Assembly: GCF_902167145.1 (NCBI RefSeq)
Contig: NC_050098.1
Span: forward strand, 129,778,207 to 129,842,206
Direction: 5' to 3'
DNA length: 64,000 bases
From: Zea mays
Taxonomy: Eukaryota; Streptophyta; Magnoliopsida; Poales; Poaceae
The translations under genes and the position numbers were made by a program. This document shows positions 43,847 to 55,439 of this stretch, one piece after another. A model generated the notes under the pieces. The model was not told where the DNA came from. It made no database searches and worked only from the letters and a program-made list of their open reading frames with translations. The first letter of the stretch is position 1, and each line of letters begins with the position of its first letter.

Positions 43847-46800
43847 GTTTATGCATCCGGGGGCTCAAGTTGGATCATCGATAGCGGGTGCACAAACCAC
43901 ATGACTGGGGAGAAGAAAATGTTCTCCTCCTACGAGAAAAATCAAGACCCCCAACGAGCGATCACATTCGGGGATGGAAACCAAGGTTTGGTCAAAGGAC
44001 TGGATAAAATTGCTATATCTCCTGACCATTCTATTTCCAATGTTTTTCTTGTAGATTCATTAGATTACAATTTGCTTTCTGTATCTCAATTATGCAAAAT
44101 GGGTTACAACTGTCTTTTCACTGATATAGGTGTCACTGTCTTTAGAAGAAGTGATGATTCAATAGCATTTAAGGGAGTGTTGGAGGGTCAGCTATACTTG
44201 GTAGATTTTGATAGAGCTGAACTCGACACTAGCTTAATTGCTAAGACTAACATGGGTTGGCTCTGGCACCGCCGACTAGCCCATGTTGGGATGAAGAATC
44301 TTCATAACCTTCTAAAGGGAGAGCACATTTTAGGACTAACCAATGTTCATTTTGAGAAAGACAGGGTTTGTAGCGCATGCCAAGCAGGAAAGCAAGTTGG
44401 TGCCCATCATCCACACAAGAACATCATGACGACCGACAGGCCGCTTGAGCTACTCCACATGGATCTATTCGGCCCGATTGCTTACATAAGCATCGGCGGG
44501 AGTAAGTATTGTCTTGTAATAGTGGATGATTATTCTTGCTTCACTTGGGTATTCTTTTTGCAGGAAAAATCTCAAACCCAAGAGACCTTAAAGGGATTCT
44601 TGAGACGGGCTCAAAATGAGTTCGGCTTAAGGATCAAGAAAATTAGAAGCGACAACGGGACGGAGTTCAAGAACTCACAAATTGAAGGCTTCCTTGAGGA
44701 GGAGGGCATCAAACATGAGTTCTCTTCTCCCTACACGCCACAACAAAATGGTGTAGTGGAGAGGAAGAATCAAACTCTATTGGACATGGCTAGAACCATG
44801 CTTGATGAGTACAAGACTTCGGATCGGTTTTGGGCCGAGGCGGTCAACACCGCCTGCTACGCCATCAACCGGTTATATTTACACCGAATCCTCAAGAAGA
44901 CATCCTATGAACTCCTAACCGGTAAAAAGCCCAATATCTCATATTTTAGAGTCTTTGGTAGCAAATGCTTTATTCTTGTTAGAAGAGGTAGAAAATCTAA
45001 ATTTGGTCCTAAGACTGTAGAAGGCTTTTTACTAGGATATGATTCAAACACAAGGGCATATAGAGTCTTCAACAAGTCCTCTGGACAAGTTGAAGTTTCT
45101 TGTGACGTTGTGTTAGATGAGACTAACGGCTCTCAAGTAGAGCAAGTTGATCTTGATGAGATAGGTATTGAAGAGGCTCCGTGCATCGCGCTAAGGAACA
45201 TGTCCATTGGGGATGTGTGTCCTAAGGAATCCGAAGAGCCTCCAAATGCACAAGATCAACCATCCTCCTCCACGCAAGCATCTCCACCGACTCAAAATGA
45301 GGATGAAGCTCAAGTTGATGAAGTAGAAGATCAAGCAAATGAGCCAGCTCAAGATGACGGCAATGATCAAGGGGGAGATGCAAATGATCAAGACAAAGAG
45401 GATGAAGAACAAAGGCCGCCACACCCAAGAGTCCACCAAGCAATCTAACAAGATCACCCCGTCGACACCATCCTCGACGACATTCATAAGGGGGTAACTA
45501 CTAGATCTCGTGTTGCACATTTTTGTGAGCATTACTCTTTTGTTTCCTCTATTGAGCCACACAGGATAGAGGAAGCACTTCAAGATTCGGATTGGGTGGT
45601 GGCGATGCAAGAGGAGCTCAACAACTTCACTAGGAATGAAGTATGGCATTTAGTTCCACGTCCTAATCAAAATGTTGTAGGAACCAAATGGGTCTTCCGC
45701 AACAAGCAAGATGAGCATGGTGTGGTGACAAGGAACAAAGCTCGACTTGTGGCCAAAGGATATTCCCAAGTCGAAGGTTTGGATTTCGGTGAAACCTATG
45801 CACCCGTAGCTAGGCTTGAGTCAATTCGTATATTATTGGCCTATGCTACTTACCATGGCTTTAAGCTTTATCAAATGGACGTGAAAAGTGCCTTCCTCAA
45901 TGGACCAATCAAGGAAGAGGTCTATGTTGAGCAACCTCCCGGCTTTGAAGATAGCGAGTACCCTAACCATGTCTATAAACTCTCTAAGGCGCTTTATGGG
46001 CTCAAGCAAGCCCCAAGAGCATGGTATGAATGCCTTAGAGATTTCCTTATCACTAATGGCTTCAAAGTTGGAAAGGCCGATCCTACACTCTTCACTAAAA
46101 CTCTTGAAAAAGACTTGTTTGTATGCCAAATTTATGTTGATGATATTATATTTGGGTCTACTAACGAGTCTACATGTGAAGAATTTAGTAGGATCATGAC
46201 ACGAAAATTCGAGATGTCTATGATGGGGGAGTTGAAGTACTTCTTAGGATTTCAAGTCAAGCAACTCCAAGAGGGCACCTTCCTAAGCCAAACAAAGTAT
46301 ACTCAAGATATTCTAAGCAAGTTTGGGATGAAGAATGCCAAACCCATCAAGACACCCATGGGAACAAATGGGCATCTCGACCTCGACGAGGGAGGTAAAA
46401 CCGTCGATCAAAAGGTATACCGGTCGATGATAGGTTCTTTGCTATATCTATGTGCATCTCGACCGGATATTATGCTTTCCGTATGCATGTGTGCAAGATT
46501 CCAAGTCGACCCTAAGGAAGCTCACCTTACGGCCGTAAAACGAATCTTGAGATATTTAGTTTATACTCCTAAGTTTGGGCTTTGGTATCCTAGGGGATCC
46601 ATATTTGATTTGATTGGTTATTCGGATGCCGATTGGGCGGGTTGTAAAATTAATAGAAAGAGCACATCGGGGACTTGCCAGTTCTTGGGAAGATCCTTGG
46701 TGTCTTGGGCTTCAAAGAAGCAAAATTCCATAGCTCTTTCTACCGCCGAAGCCGAGTATATTGTCGCAGGCCATTGTTGTGCGCAACTACTTTGGATGAG

Positions 46801-47089
46801 GCAAACCCTTAGGGACTACGGTTACAAACTAACCAAAGTCCCTCTTCTATGTGATAATGAGAGTGCAATCCGCATGGCGGATAATCCCGTTGAGCATAGC
46901 CGCACTAAGCACATAGCCATTCGGTATCACTTTTTAAGGGATCACCAACAAAAGGGAGATATCGAGATTTCTTACATTAATACTAAAGATCAACTAGCCG
47001 ATATCTTTACCAAGCCACTTGATGAACAAACTTTTAACAAACTTAGGCATGAGCTAAATATTCTTGATTCTAGGAACTTCTTTTGTTAA
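43847..47089 (+). pseudogene. C2 pol: protease, integrase, reverse transcriptase, RNase H; one stop
   Basis: The order PR-IN-RT-RH is diagnostic of Copia. Protease: WIIDSGCTNHMTG (about 43877). GAG-pre/IN finger: LWHRRLAHVG ... CSACQAGK (about 44262-44392). Integrase catalytic residues lie in LLHMDLFGP (44455), IRSDNGTEF (44645) and PQQNGVVERKNQ (44740). [29 protein letters not shown] and YVDDIIFGS (46134). RNase [10 protein letters not shown] (46620), STAEAEY (46740) and [12 protein letters not shown] (46852). It ends [15 protein letters not shown] at 45446-45448, between integrase and RT, splits the same frame in two; all catalytic residues remain. Confidence 0.88.
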
Positions 47090-47889
47090 ATTGCACACAT
47101 AGCTCTTTTATATACCTTTGATCATGTCTCTTTCATGTGCTATGACTAATGTGTTTTCAAGTGAATTTCAAACCAAGTCATAGGAATATTGAAAGGGAAT
47201 TGGAGTCTTCGGCGAAGACAAAGGCTTCCACTCCGTAACTCATCCTTCGCCGTCGCTCCGCGCAACTCTCCATCTTTAGGGGAGAGAGCAAAAGGACTCC
47301 TACTTTGGTATAATATTAACTCATGACCAAAGGGGAAGAAAGTAATTCAAGGGCTCTAATGATTCCGTTTTTGGTGATTCATGCCAAAGGGGGAGAGAGT
47401 ATGAGCCCAAAGCAAAAGGACCGAACCACCACCAATTTCTAAAATTTTAGTTTTTCAAAGAGTATTTTCAAATTGGTATCTTACTTGTGATATAATTTCA
47501 AATTGGTATAACCTCTTCAAAATTAATATCAAAACCCTCTTGAACACTAAGAGGAGGATTTCATTAAGGGGGAGTTTTGTTTAGTCAAAGGAAAAGCATT
47601 TGAAACAGGGGGAGAAAATTTCAAATCTTGAAGATGCTTTGCAAAATCTTATTCATTTACCTTTGACTATTTGCAAAAGAACTTTGAAAAGGATTTACAA
47701 AAGAATTTGTAAAAGCAAAACATGTGGTGCAAGCGTGGTCCAAAATGTTAAAAATGAAGAAACAATCCATGCATATCTTATAAATATTCATATTTGCTCA
47801 ATTCCAAGCAACCTTTGCACTTACATTATGCAAACTAGTTCAATTATGCACTTCTATATTTGCTTTGGTTTGTGTTGGCATCAATCACC
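47090..47889 (+). other. C2 3' untranslated region
   Basis: It is AT-rich with G-rich 'aaggggga' repeats at 47330, 47390, 47570, 47610 (PPT-like) and a GAAAGGGAATTGGAG near 47191 that resembles the LTR start. No coding signal is convincing; the ORF at 47600-47917 is random. Confidence 0.6.
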
Positions 47890-47903
47890 AAAAAGGGGGA
47901 GAT
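47890..47903 (+). other. C2 polypurine tract
   Basis: AAAAAGGGGGAGAT sits immediately before the 3' LTR's TGAAAGG. It is identical to the C1 PPT. Confidence 0.9.
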
Positions 47904-49210
47904 TGAAAGGGAATTAGGCTTACACCTATTTCCTAAATGATTTTGGTGGTTGAATTGCCCAACACAAATAATTGGACTAACTAGTTTGCTCTAGTGTATA
48001 AGTTATACAGGTGCCAAAGGTTCACACTTAGCCAATAAAAAGACCAAGTATTCGGTTCAACAAAAGAGCAAAGGGACAACCGAAGGCTCCTCTGGTCTGG
48101 CGCACCGGACTGTCCGGTGTGCCACCGGACAGTGTCCGGTGCACCAGAGGACTCCAAGTCGAACTCGTCACCTTCGGGAAAGTCCAGAGGCGCTCCGCTA
48201 TAATTCACCGGACTGTCCGGTGTACACCGGACAGTGTCCGGTGCTCCAAGGAACGGCGCCTCAGGAACTTGCCAGCTTCGGGAATTCGCAACGGCTAGTC
48301 CGCTATAATTCACCGGACATGTCCGGTGTACACCGGACTGTCCGGTGTGACAACGAAGCAACGGATACTTCGGCGCCAACGGCTACCTGTAGTGCATTAA
48401 ATGCGCGCCAGCGCGCGCAGAAGTCAGGCACGCCCATACTGGCGCACCGGACACTCTATAGTACATGTCCGGTGCGCCACCGGACATCCAGGCGGGCCCA
48501 GAAGACAGTGCTCCAACGGTCGAATCCCAACGGCTTTGGTGACGTGGCTGGCGCACCGGACATGTCCGGTGTACACCAGACTGTCCGATGCACCATACGA
48601 CAGTCAGCCCCACCAAACGGCTAGTTTGGTGGTTGGGGCTATAAATACCCCCAACCACCCACCATTCATTGCATCCAAGTTTTCACACTTCCAACCACTT
48701 ACAAGAGCTAGGCATTCAATTCTAGGCACACTCAAGAGATCAAATCCTCTCCCAAATTCCACACAAAGCTTTAGTGACTAGTGAGAGAGATTTGCTTGTG
48801 TTCTTTCGAGCTCTTGCGCTTGGATTGCTTTCTTCTTTCTTGATTCTTTATTGCGATCAAACTCACTTGTAATTGAGGCAAGAGACACCAATCTTGTGGT
48901 GATCCTTGTAGGAACTTTGTGTTCCAAGTGATTGAGAAGAGAAAGCTCACTCGGTCCGAGGGACCGTTTGAGAGAGGGAAAGGGTTGAAAGAGACCCGGT
49001 CTTTGTGACCACCTCAACGGGGAGTAGGTTTGCAAGAACCGAACCTCGGTAAAACAAATCCGCGTGTCACACCTCTTATTTGCTTGCGATTTGTTTTGCA
49101 CTCTCTCTCGCGGACTCATTTATATTTCTAATGCTAAACCGGCTTGTAGTTGTGATTATTTTTGAGAATTTTAGTTTCGCCCTATTCACCCCCCCTCTAG
49201 GCGACTTTCA
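47904..49210 (+). mobile_element. C2 3' LTR
   Basis: It is the same 1307-bp length as the 5' LTR, with TATA at 48640-48647. About 22 mostly transition differences from 39852-41158. Confidence 0.9.
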
Positions 49211-49895
49211 CCCGACACATTTTTTGCGACATCTCAAAAGCCGCGATTTTCCCAATCACAATGGTCGGGGTCATAGTACTCAAGTCCTCCATGTTGTGAA
49301 GGATGGTGATGATGCTCCCATATCTTCGTTGCGGTAGCAGGGAGATAATCTTCCTTACAATGTCCGCATCACCTAGCTTATTTATGCCAATAGAGTTGAG
49401 CTCATTGATGATTAGATTTAAACGAGAATACATATCTCTAACAAGCTCATCATCTCTCATAGCAAAGGAATTATACTAATTTAAGACTAGGCAATGTTTT
49501 TGCTCACGGACATTTGATGTGCCGTCATGGAGCTCATGCAATTTTAGCCAAATCTCATTAGCAGATTTCAAGGTGAATACTTGATTAAAAATATCTATGC
49601 TAAGAGATTCATACAAGCAATTTTTGGCTCTAGCATTTAAATGAATTTCTTTTTCCTCACTCGTGGTGGGTTTCTCGGGATTCTTGGGGGGTTTCATCCC
49701 GTCACGAGTGACTCGCCAAACACCTAGATCAACGGCCTCTAGGTAACAAGCCATTCTAGCACTATAATATGGGAAGTTAGTGCCGTCAAAGTGTGGTGGC
49801 CTATGGGTATCCATCCCTTCCTATAAAAAGCGTCAACTCTTTTAGCGGTGAAGCTAAAGCGTTTCAAATGAGCCAAACCGGCCTCTGATACCACT

Positions 49896-51571
49896 TGTAG
49901 GAAACGGGTGACGCCTAAGAGGGGGGGTGAATTAGGACTTCTAAAACTTTCGCTAAACTAGGCCACAAATAAATCCTTAGATCAAAACCTATGCAAATAT
50001 ACAAACTAGAATGTGCAAACTAGGTTTTGTCTAAGTGTTGCTATCTCTACGGCAATGTCTAAGTTTCAATCTACACTATATAAGCATGAATACAAGATTG
50101 AACTTAAATGCTTAATATAAATGCGGAAACTTAAAGAGCAAAGTAGAGAAGCAAACTCTCGTGGATGACGCCGGTATTTTTACCGAGGTATCTGGAATCG
50201 CGCAAGGTCCCGACTAATCCTCGTTGGTGCGCCTACGCAAAGGGAAGCCCACACGAAGGCCAAGCACCTCGGTCAAGTAACTCCGTAGAGATCCGCGGGC
50301 CTTCTCCATGCGCAAGTGGTGCTCCGCTTCCGGCTCCTCTCGGACGCTGCCCGCCGTCTCCACTATCGAGCTTCCGGCCGAAACGCCGCGGGCCTCGTTC
50401 CCTCTGGTACACGGTGGCGGCCGTGACACAAACACGGTTGTCACGGTCTCGCAAGACACTCGCCCCACTCGGTACAATTACAACGGCTCACGCAAGAGCC
50501 GAGGGGTTGTGAGGTTTATCTAAACTCACTCAACAATCTAGGGTCCACCTAAAGCAAGCGCTAAAGTGGTCTAACTAACCTAAGCACTTCGCAAAGCACC
50601 TACGCTAATCACCGAGTGATTCTATTAAGAATTTGGGTGTTTGAGCACTTGGAAATGTCTACAATATGCCTTGGTATGTTGCTTGGACTCCCACACCTTC
50701 AAATGGCCGGTTGGGTGAAGTATATATAGGCCCCAACTCAAATATAGCCGTTGGAAAGCAGTTATGCAGCTTTCTGTGGCGCACCGGACAGGTACACCAG
50801 ACTGTCCGGTGGTGCACCGGACATGCCACGTGTACTAGCCGTTAAAAGTAGCCGTTGGAGCTTTCGAAGATGGCGCACCGGACATGGCGCACCGGACGGT
50901 CCGGTGTGCACCGGACAGCCCATGTCCACTTGTCGTATTTTGGCCATAACTTTTAGCTCCGAACTCCGATTTTGATGATCTTGTACTTTTTGGAAAGCTT
51001 ATGAAATTCTCTACATCCCAGAGTTGAAGCCATATCAGTTTGAGTAAATTTGGCACACCGGACAGGCCAGTGTGCACCGGACATCCCATATGCTACTGCA
51101 GTTTTTCAGCAATTCTGACTTCGTATTGTGGGTATAACGTTTAGCTCCGAACTCCGATTTTGATGATCTTGGACTTTTTGGAAAGCTTATAAAATTGTCT
51201 ACATCTCAGAGGTGAAGCCATGTTAGGTTGAATAGATTTGATGTTGTGAAACACTTCCAATTCAGTCAGCCCTTCCTCTCAACTTTATCAACTTCACTTT
51301 TGTTTTGTAGCTTTGTATCTCACTTCTACTTTTTGATGTGTTGGACTCTTAGCATGTATAAAGTGTCTTCAATATTACTTTGTAATGTCTTCTATGAGTC
51401 TTATAATGTCTTCTTTGAGGTGTCGCATCCTCAGAGCCTCAGTCCAATCCACTTCGCATCCTGTGAACTACAACACACAAATACTTGGGAAATACATTAG
51501 TCCACAGGTTATGTTGATCATCAAACACCAAAACCTATGGAGCTAAATGGCCCGGGGTCATTTTCCTTACA
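49896..51571 (-). mobile_element. C1 5' LTR
   Basis: It is colinear with 35368-37033. It is next to the PBS, so it is the 5' LTR in minus sense. It carries an extra 'gcgcaccggacatg' duplication near 50874. Confidence 0.85.
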
Positions 51572-52574
51572 CTCTATCAAAGAGTATTGGTTTCCCGAAG
51601 CTTGAGACAGACATTAGCCGCTACCGACGACAGCACATCGTCGGTTGTTTATTCTATTCCAATTTCAAGGTAAAAAACTTTTCTTCAACTTTTTGTTGTC
51701 TTTAACAACGAAGGTGTTTTCTAACGAAGGTTGCTTGTGCACAGAGTATGCTGTTGAGTAAAGCTTTAAGAATGCAACAAGATCTTGAAGATAAAAAACA
51801 TGAAGTTATAATTGAGGGTTTAGAAAGCAAAATAAAAGATCAAGCAGCTGCTCTTGAAAAGAAGGATTTCGAGATACAGACAACAGAAGGTTTATTGGCA
51901 GAAGCTGAAGCTAAAATTGCAAAGTTAAATATGGAGCTTCTCTCAAAGTCAGAAAGCTTCGAACAGGAAAAGCAGAAGTTTAATGCTAAATTTGAGATTG
52001 AGGTCGAGAAAAGTTCAAATTTGCAAAAATCATTGACAAAGCTTCAAAACAAATGTCTGGAGTTTAGTAGCTGATGTGTACAACGGCTGAAGCAGATCTT
52101 CAATTCGGTTGGAGCCAGCTGTGAAAAATTTAGTCCTTCGACTGAAGACCTGCCAGGGGCCTTCGAACATATCGAGGGTGAAGTTAATGCCCTTGATGAA
52201 ATTATAGCCGAACATGGTGATTTCTGTGCCCTGGTAGCTTCTCGAGGCTCAGATGTCGCCTTCCTGAAATCTGGTTGCACAAATGGAAAGATTGTCAATA
52301 GACCCAACTTTAGTTTATCATCAGCAGATCTGGTTGATATTCCTAGTCTTGCCCGAAGCATAGGAAACAGATTTATAAAACTAGTATGGACGAAGGGTGG
52401 ACGAAGCATAGCTGGTGACGAAGCTCGAAGTCATCTTAAGCCGGTATCAAAATCATACCTTGTGCTTACCTTTTCCTTTAAACTTGAATTTTCCTTACAA
52501 TACTTTAATATGTACAGGATGACGAAGCTGAGGAGCAAGATGACGAAGCTGAAGAGCACAAAGTCGAAGCTTAA

Positions 52575-53430
52575 TAGACGACCCGAAGCTCAATAGATAA
52601 TGATGAAGCTTGAATAGATAGCTGTGGAAAAAACTCTAAGAACTCTTGTAATAACCTTTGTAAAGAATATTGTAATTTAAGAATTAGATTTTACTCTGTA
52701 AATTTTGTCCGTACCTTGTAATATATTTTTACCTTTCCATCAATGTATGAAGTGCTTCGATGTGAACGAAACTTGTTCTTGCATTGAACTTCTTTGCTGT
52801 GGACGAAACTAGCATTTTTTGAGGCGAAGGCGAAAAACACCTTCCCTTCTTTTCGTACACAACGAAGCATGAAACTGCTTCTTTTTCTCTTTGCCGAAGC
52901 CTTATCTTTAGAGCCGAAGCATCCGCCTGTGTTATGATGATGATGATCCTATGTATGTCTAAATGAATGTTTATGAATCCAAATGTATGATGTAATGTGT
53001 CATGCAAATGAATGTCCAAACACACACATACGAAGCCACAACTATAGCCTTCATTCCCTTGGGAATGACCGAAGTCTCTTTGCCGTTTATTTTTCGGCTT
53101 CACCGCTTATTTTTCGGTGTATCAGCACTGACTTTTCGCTGTAAGTTCTGCATCCCCTTAGGAACGTCTTTTGAACTTCTTCGCCTTCTATTTTGGCGGT
53201 ATCGCGTTGACTTTTCACGCTTCACCTTATATTTCGGCGGTATCAGCGTTGACTTTTCGCTGTAAGCTCTGCATTCCCTTGGGAACGACTTTTGAGCAGA
53301 AAACTTACGCTGCGTTCCCTTAGGAACGACTTTTTGTAGCTTCGTCGTGCTCTACATCCCCTTAGGGACGACTTTCGAGCTTCTCCCTGTTTTCCTTTTT
53401 CCCTGCACTCGATGGTGCATGCTCAGTTTT
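52575..53430. repeat. E3 spacer after the antisense gene, with degenerate repeats
   Basis: It follows the antisense gene's stop. Bases 53040-53390 contain at least five copies of a TTCCCTTGGGAACGAC-type word (some CCCCTTAGGAACG) and GTTGACTTTTCGCTGTAA. The words are near-palindromic. E3 pol should follow on the minus strand, but Huck B inserted at 53431 and the rest is outside the window. Confidence 0.65.
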
Positions 53431-54714
53431 TGTCGGTGTTTCGACCCCGAGGGGTCCCTGGACCGACGAGTAAATTGTCGCTGCGTGCCCCAGCCCAGAT
53501 GGGTTGGCGCGAGATGAAACACAAAGGGGGAAAACCGCGGCTTCGTGTTATCCTGCGCCAGAGTGGGTGCGCTTGCAGTAGAGGTTACAAGCGTTCGCGA
53601 GGGAGAGAGAGAGTCCCGCGCGACCACCTTCTCGTATGAGGGCCCTGGCCCTTCCTTTTATAGATGCAAGGAGAGGGTCCAGGTGTACAATGGGGGTGTA
53701 GCAATATGCTAACATGTCCGACAGAGAGGAGCCAGAGCCCTATGTACATGGTGTCGTGGCCGTCGGAGGAGCGTTTGAGCCCTGTAGAAACACAGCTGTC
53801 GAGGTTGTCGGGACCTTGCTGACGTCTCCTTGCTTCCGTAAGGGGCTGAGAGCCACCGTCGTCATGGACGCACGCGGGGAGCCATCATTACTTGTTACCG
53901 GGGCGAGCCTAGATGGGACGCCGGTCTTGTTCCCCCGTAGCCTGAGCTGGCTAGGGGTAGGGTAATGATGTGCCCCCTGCGGTGTGGTCGGTCCAAGCCC
54001 AAGGTCGGGCGAGGCGGAGACTCCTCCTGAGGGCGAGGCCGGGGTTGGGCGAGGACGAGATTCCTCCCAAGGTCGAGGTTGAGGCTGGGCCCTGGGGTCG
54101 GGCGAGGCAGAGACCACCTTCTGAGGTCGAGGTCGAGGCCGAGCCCTAGGGTCGGGCAAGCTGGAGACCACCTTTCGAGGCTGAGGCCCAAGGTCGGGCG
54201 AGGCAGAGCTTCCTATGGCACCTGAGGCTGGACTCAGCTGCTGTCAGTTTCACCCTGGCGGGTGGCACAGCAGTCGGAGAGCAGCGAGCGGCGCTGTTTT
54301 CCTGTCAGGTCAGTCAGTGGGAGGGCGAAGTGACTGCGGTCACTTCGACCCTGCTGACTGAGGTATGCGTGTTAGGATAAGGCGCCAGGCGATCCTTGCA
54401 TTGAATGTGCCTGCGATACGGTCGGTTGGTGAGGCGATTTGGCCAAGGTTGCTTCACTACGAAGCCTGCCCGAGCTGGGCTTCGGGCGAGTCGAGGGAGC
54501 GCCCGTTGCTTGAGGAGGCCCTCGGGCAAGGCGTGAATCCGTATGGGACTACTGTTCCCGCCCGAGGCTGGGCTCGGGCGAGGCGAGATCGCATCCCTTG
54601 AGTAGACGAAGCCTTGACCTGAATTGCGCCCATCAGCCTCTGCAGTTTGCGCTGATGGAGATTACCAGCCGAGTTTAGGACTTTTGGGAGTACCCCTAAT
54701 TATGGTACCCGACA
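53431..54714 (-). mobile_element. Huck B 3' LTR
   Basis: It is 1284 bp, running on plus from TGTCGGTGTTTCGACCCCG to TATGGTACCCGACA. Its ends are reverse complements of the Huck A LTR ends (5641 and 21749). The GC-rich 'ggtcgggcgaggc' repeats (53990-54210) produce spurious ORFs. Confidence 0.8.
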
Positions 54715-54760
54715 GTAGCCCCCGAGCCTCAAAGGGAGGGTTGGTACTCTCTTGGAGGCT
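54715..54760 (-). other. PPT and hairpin, Huck B
   Basis: In element sense AGCCTCCAAG ... TTTGAGGCT forms a stem and leads into CGGGGGCTAC, which abuts the LTR. It matches Huck A 5595-5640. Confidence 0.7.
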
Positions 54761-54810
54761 TTGTCGCACTTTTTTGCAAGGTGACCGGCCTTTCTCGGTT
54801 ATATTTTGTT

Positions 54811-54883
54811 CCGGTGGGTGCACGCGAGCGCACCCGCCGGGTGTAGCCACCGAGGCCTCGGAGGAGTGGTTTGACTCCTCTGA
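54811..54883 (-). other. Stem-loop / polypurine / stem-loop cassette, Huck B
   Basis: Stems are 54811-54821 with 54830-54840 (CCGGTGGGTGC, one mismatch) and 54858-54867 with 54874-54883 (TCGGAGGAGT, one mismatch). The central tract is GTAGCCACCGAG (element sense CTCGGTGGCTAC). It is colinear with 5471-5543. The polypurine core has lost one G, while the stems are mostly kept. Confidence 0.75.
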
Positions 54884-55439
54884 GGTCTTAATGCCTTTCG
54901 TGATGCCTTGGCCGGTCTGGTTGCTCCCTCATGCGATCTGATCGTAGTCCGGGTGCATGGTCAGGTTCCGAGTTTTTAGGCTGGTTTGTTGACGCTGTCA
55001 ACGGTTTGGCCGGAGCCGGGTTTGCGAGAGCAGCCCCCGAGCCTCTACACAGAGCGAGAGGACGATCAAGGACTGACTCGGCTTTTATCATACGCCCCCT
55101 CGTCGCCTTTCCGCAAGGAGGAGGGGGGGGGGGAAGCGCCATGTTGCCCTCGGAGGGCACCAAACATGGTGTCTCCAGTGAGTTGCTAATGGGTGATCCG
55201 AGTAGACGCCCGTGCCCCGTTCGATAAGGGTCGGCTAGTGGCCCAGAGGCGCGCTCCAAAAGTACCTGCAGGTGATTTGCCGGACCCGGTCCCGTTCGAT
55301 AGGGTCCGAGGGCTCGATGCCTCCCTCTGATGGGATTCCATTACAAAGTCGCTCCTGCTGGTCTCGGAAATGTCCTAGGGTACCTCGGGAGCGTAGCCCA
55401 AGCCTCGGCCATGTATCGGACGTACCCAGAGTCATCCCT

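Larger units (their letters stand above)
39852..49210 (+). mobile_element. Copia element C2, nearly complete (Opie/Ji-like, SIRE lineage)
   Basis: It is 9359 bp with two 1307-bp LTRs at an exact 8052-bp offset. The PBS is next to the 5' LTR and the PPT next to the 3' LTR. Flanking bases CCTGA (39847-39851) and CCCGA (49211-49215) are a TSD with one transition. By eye the LTRs differ at about 22 of 1307 sites. It carries gag and pol with a few lesions. It lies inside the C1 gag. The family name is from recalled LTR and protein character only. Confidence 0.88.
38357..49814 (-). pseudogene. C1 gag, split by Copia C2
   Basis: The ATG at 49814 opens MDTHRPPHFDGTNFPYYSAR, the usual start of SIRE-type gag. 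The first exon-like part runs to 49216, with a TAG at 49476-49478. C2 then intervenes and gag resumes at 39851 down to 38357. Capsid part: ANEIWLKLHELHDG and RDDELVRDMYSRLNLIINEL. The second part has an acidic Ser/Glu run, a CCHC knuckle (CFACGEKGHFRDSC), a long heptad-rich coiled coil and a second knuckle (CRLCHKEGHKSFQC). It ends ...VWIPKGK. A TAG at 39266-39268 also breaks it; both stops are one transition from CAG. Autonomous relatives continue into protease here, but this one stops. Confidence 0.8.
35368..51571 (-). mobile_element. Copia element C1: gag-only, non-autonomous
   Basis: LTRs are 35368-37033 and 49896-51571, with a perfect TSD CTCTA (35363-35367 and 51572-51576). The PBS complement GCCTCTGATACCA (49881-49893) matches initiator tRNA-Met and the PPT is AAAAAGGGGGAGAT next to 37033 (minus). 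Own length without the nested C2 is about 6.8 kb. Only gag is encoded; the 1.3 kb between the gag stop and the 3' LTR has no pol. It sits inside exon 1 of the E3 antisense gene. It would need enzymes in trans, plausibly from an Opie/Ji-like relative (inference). Confidence 0.85.
33425..52574 (+). pseudogene. Antisense spliced gene of E3, split by the 16.2-kb Copia block
   Basis: Exon 1 starts at 33425 (MARVRSTARVTRDGDEAEA) and runs to 35367, resuming at 51577 after the TSD. Introns are 51670-51744 and 52444-52517; the stop is TAA at 52572. N-terminal signature: LHQLTPNAIVRLSVYIW and TGWKSKWFYV, parallel to the Huck and Grande proteins. The middle is Lys-rich with AP-type low complexity. After the insertion comes a coiled coil (about 51748-52070, LEDKKHEVIIEGLESKIKDQ...). 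A C-terminal domain has EGEVNALDEII, DFCALVASRG and a DDEAEEQ tail. Damage: extra G in the run 33947-33951, a second frameshift near 34360, TAA 34567-34569, TGA 34903-34905, TGA near 52072. Function unknown. Confidence 0.75.
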
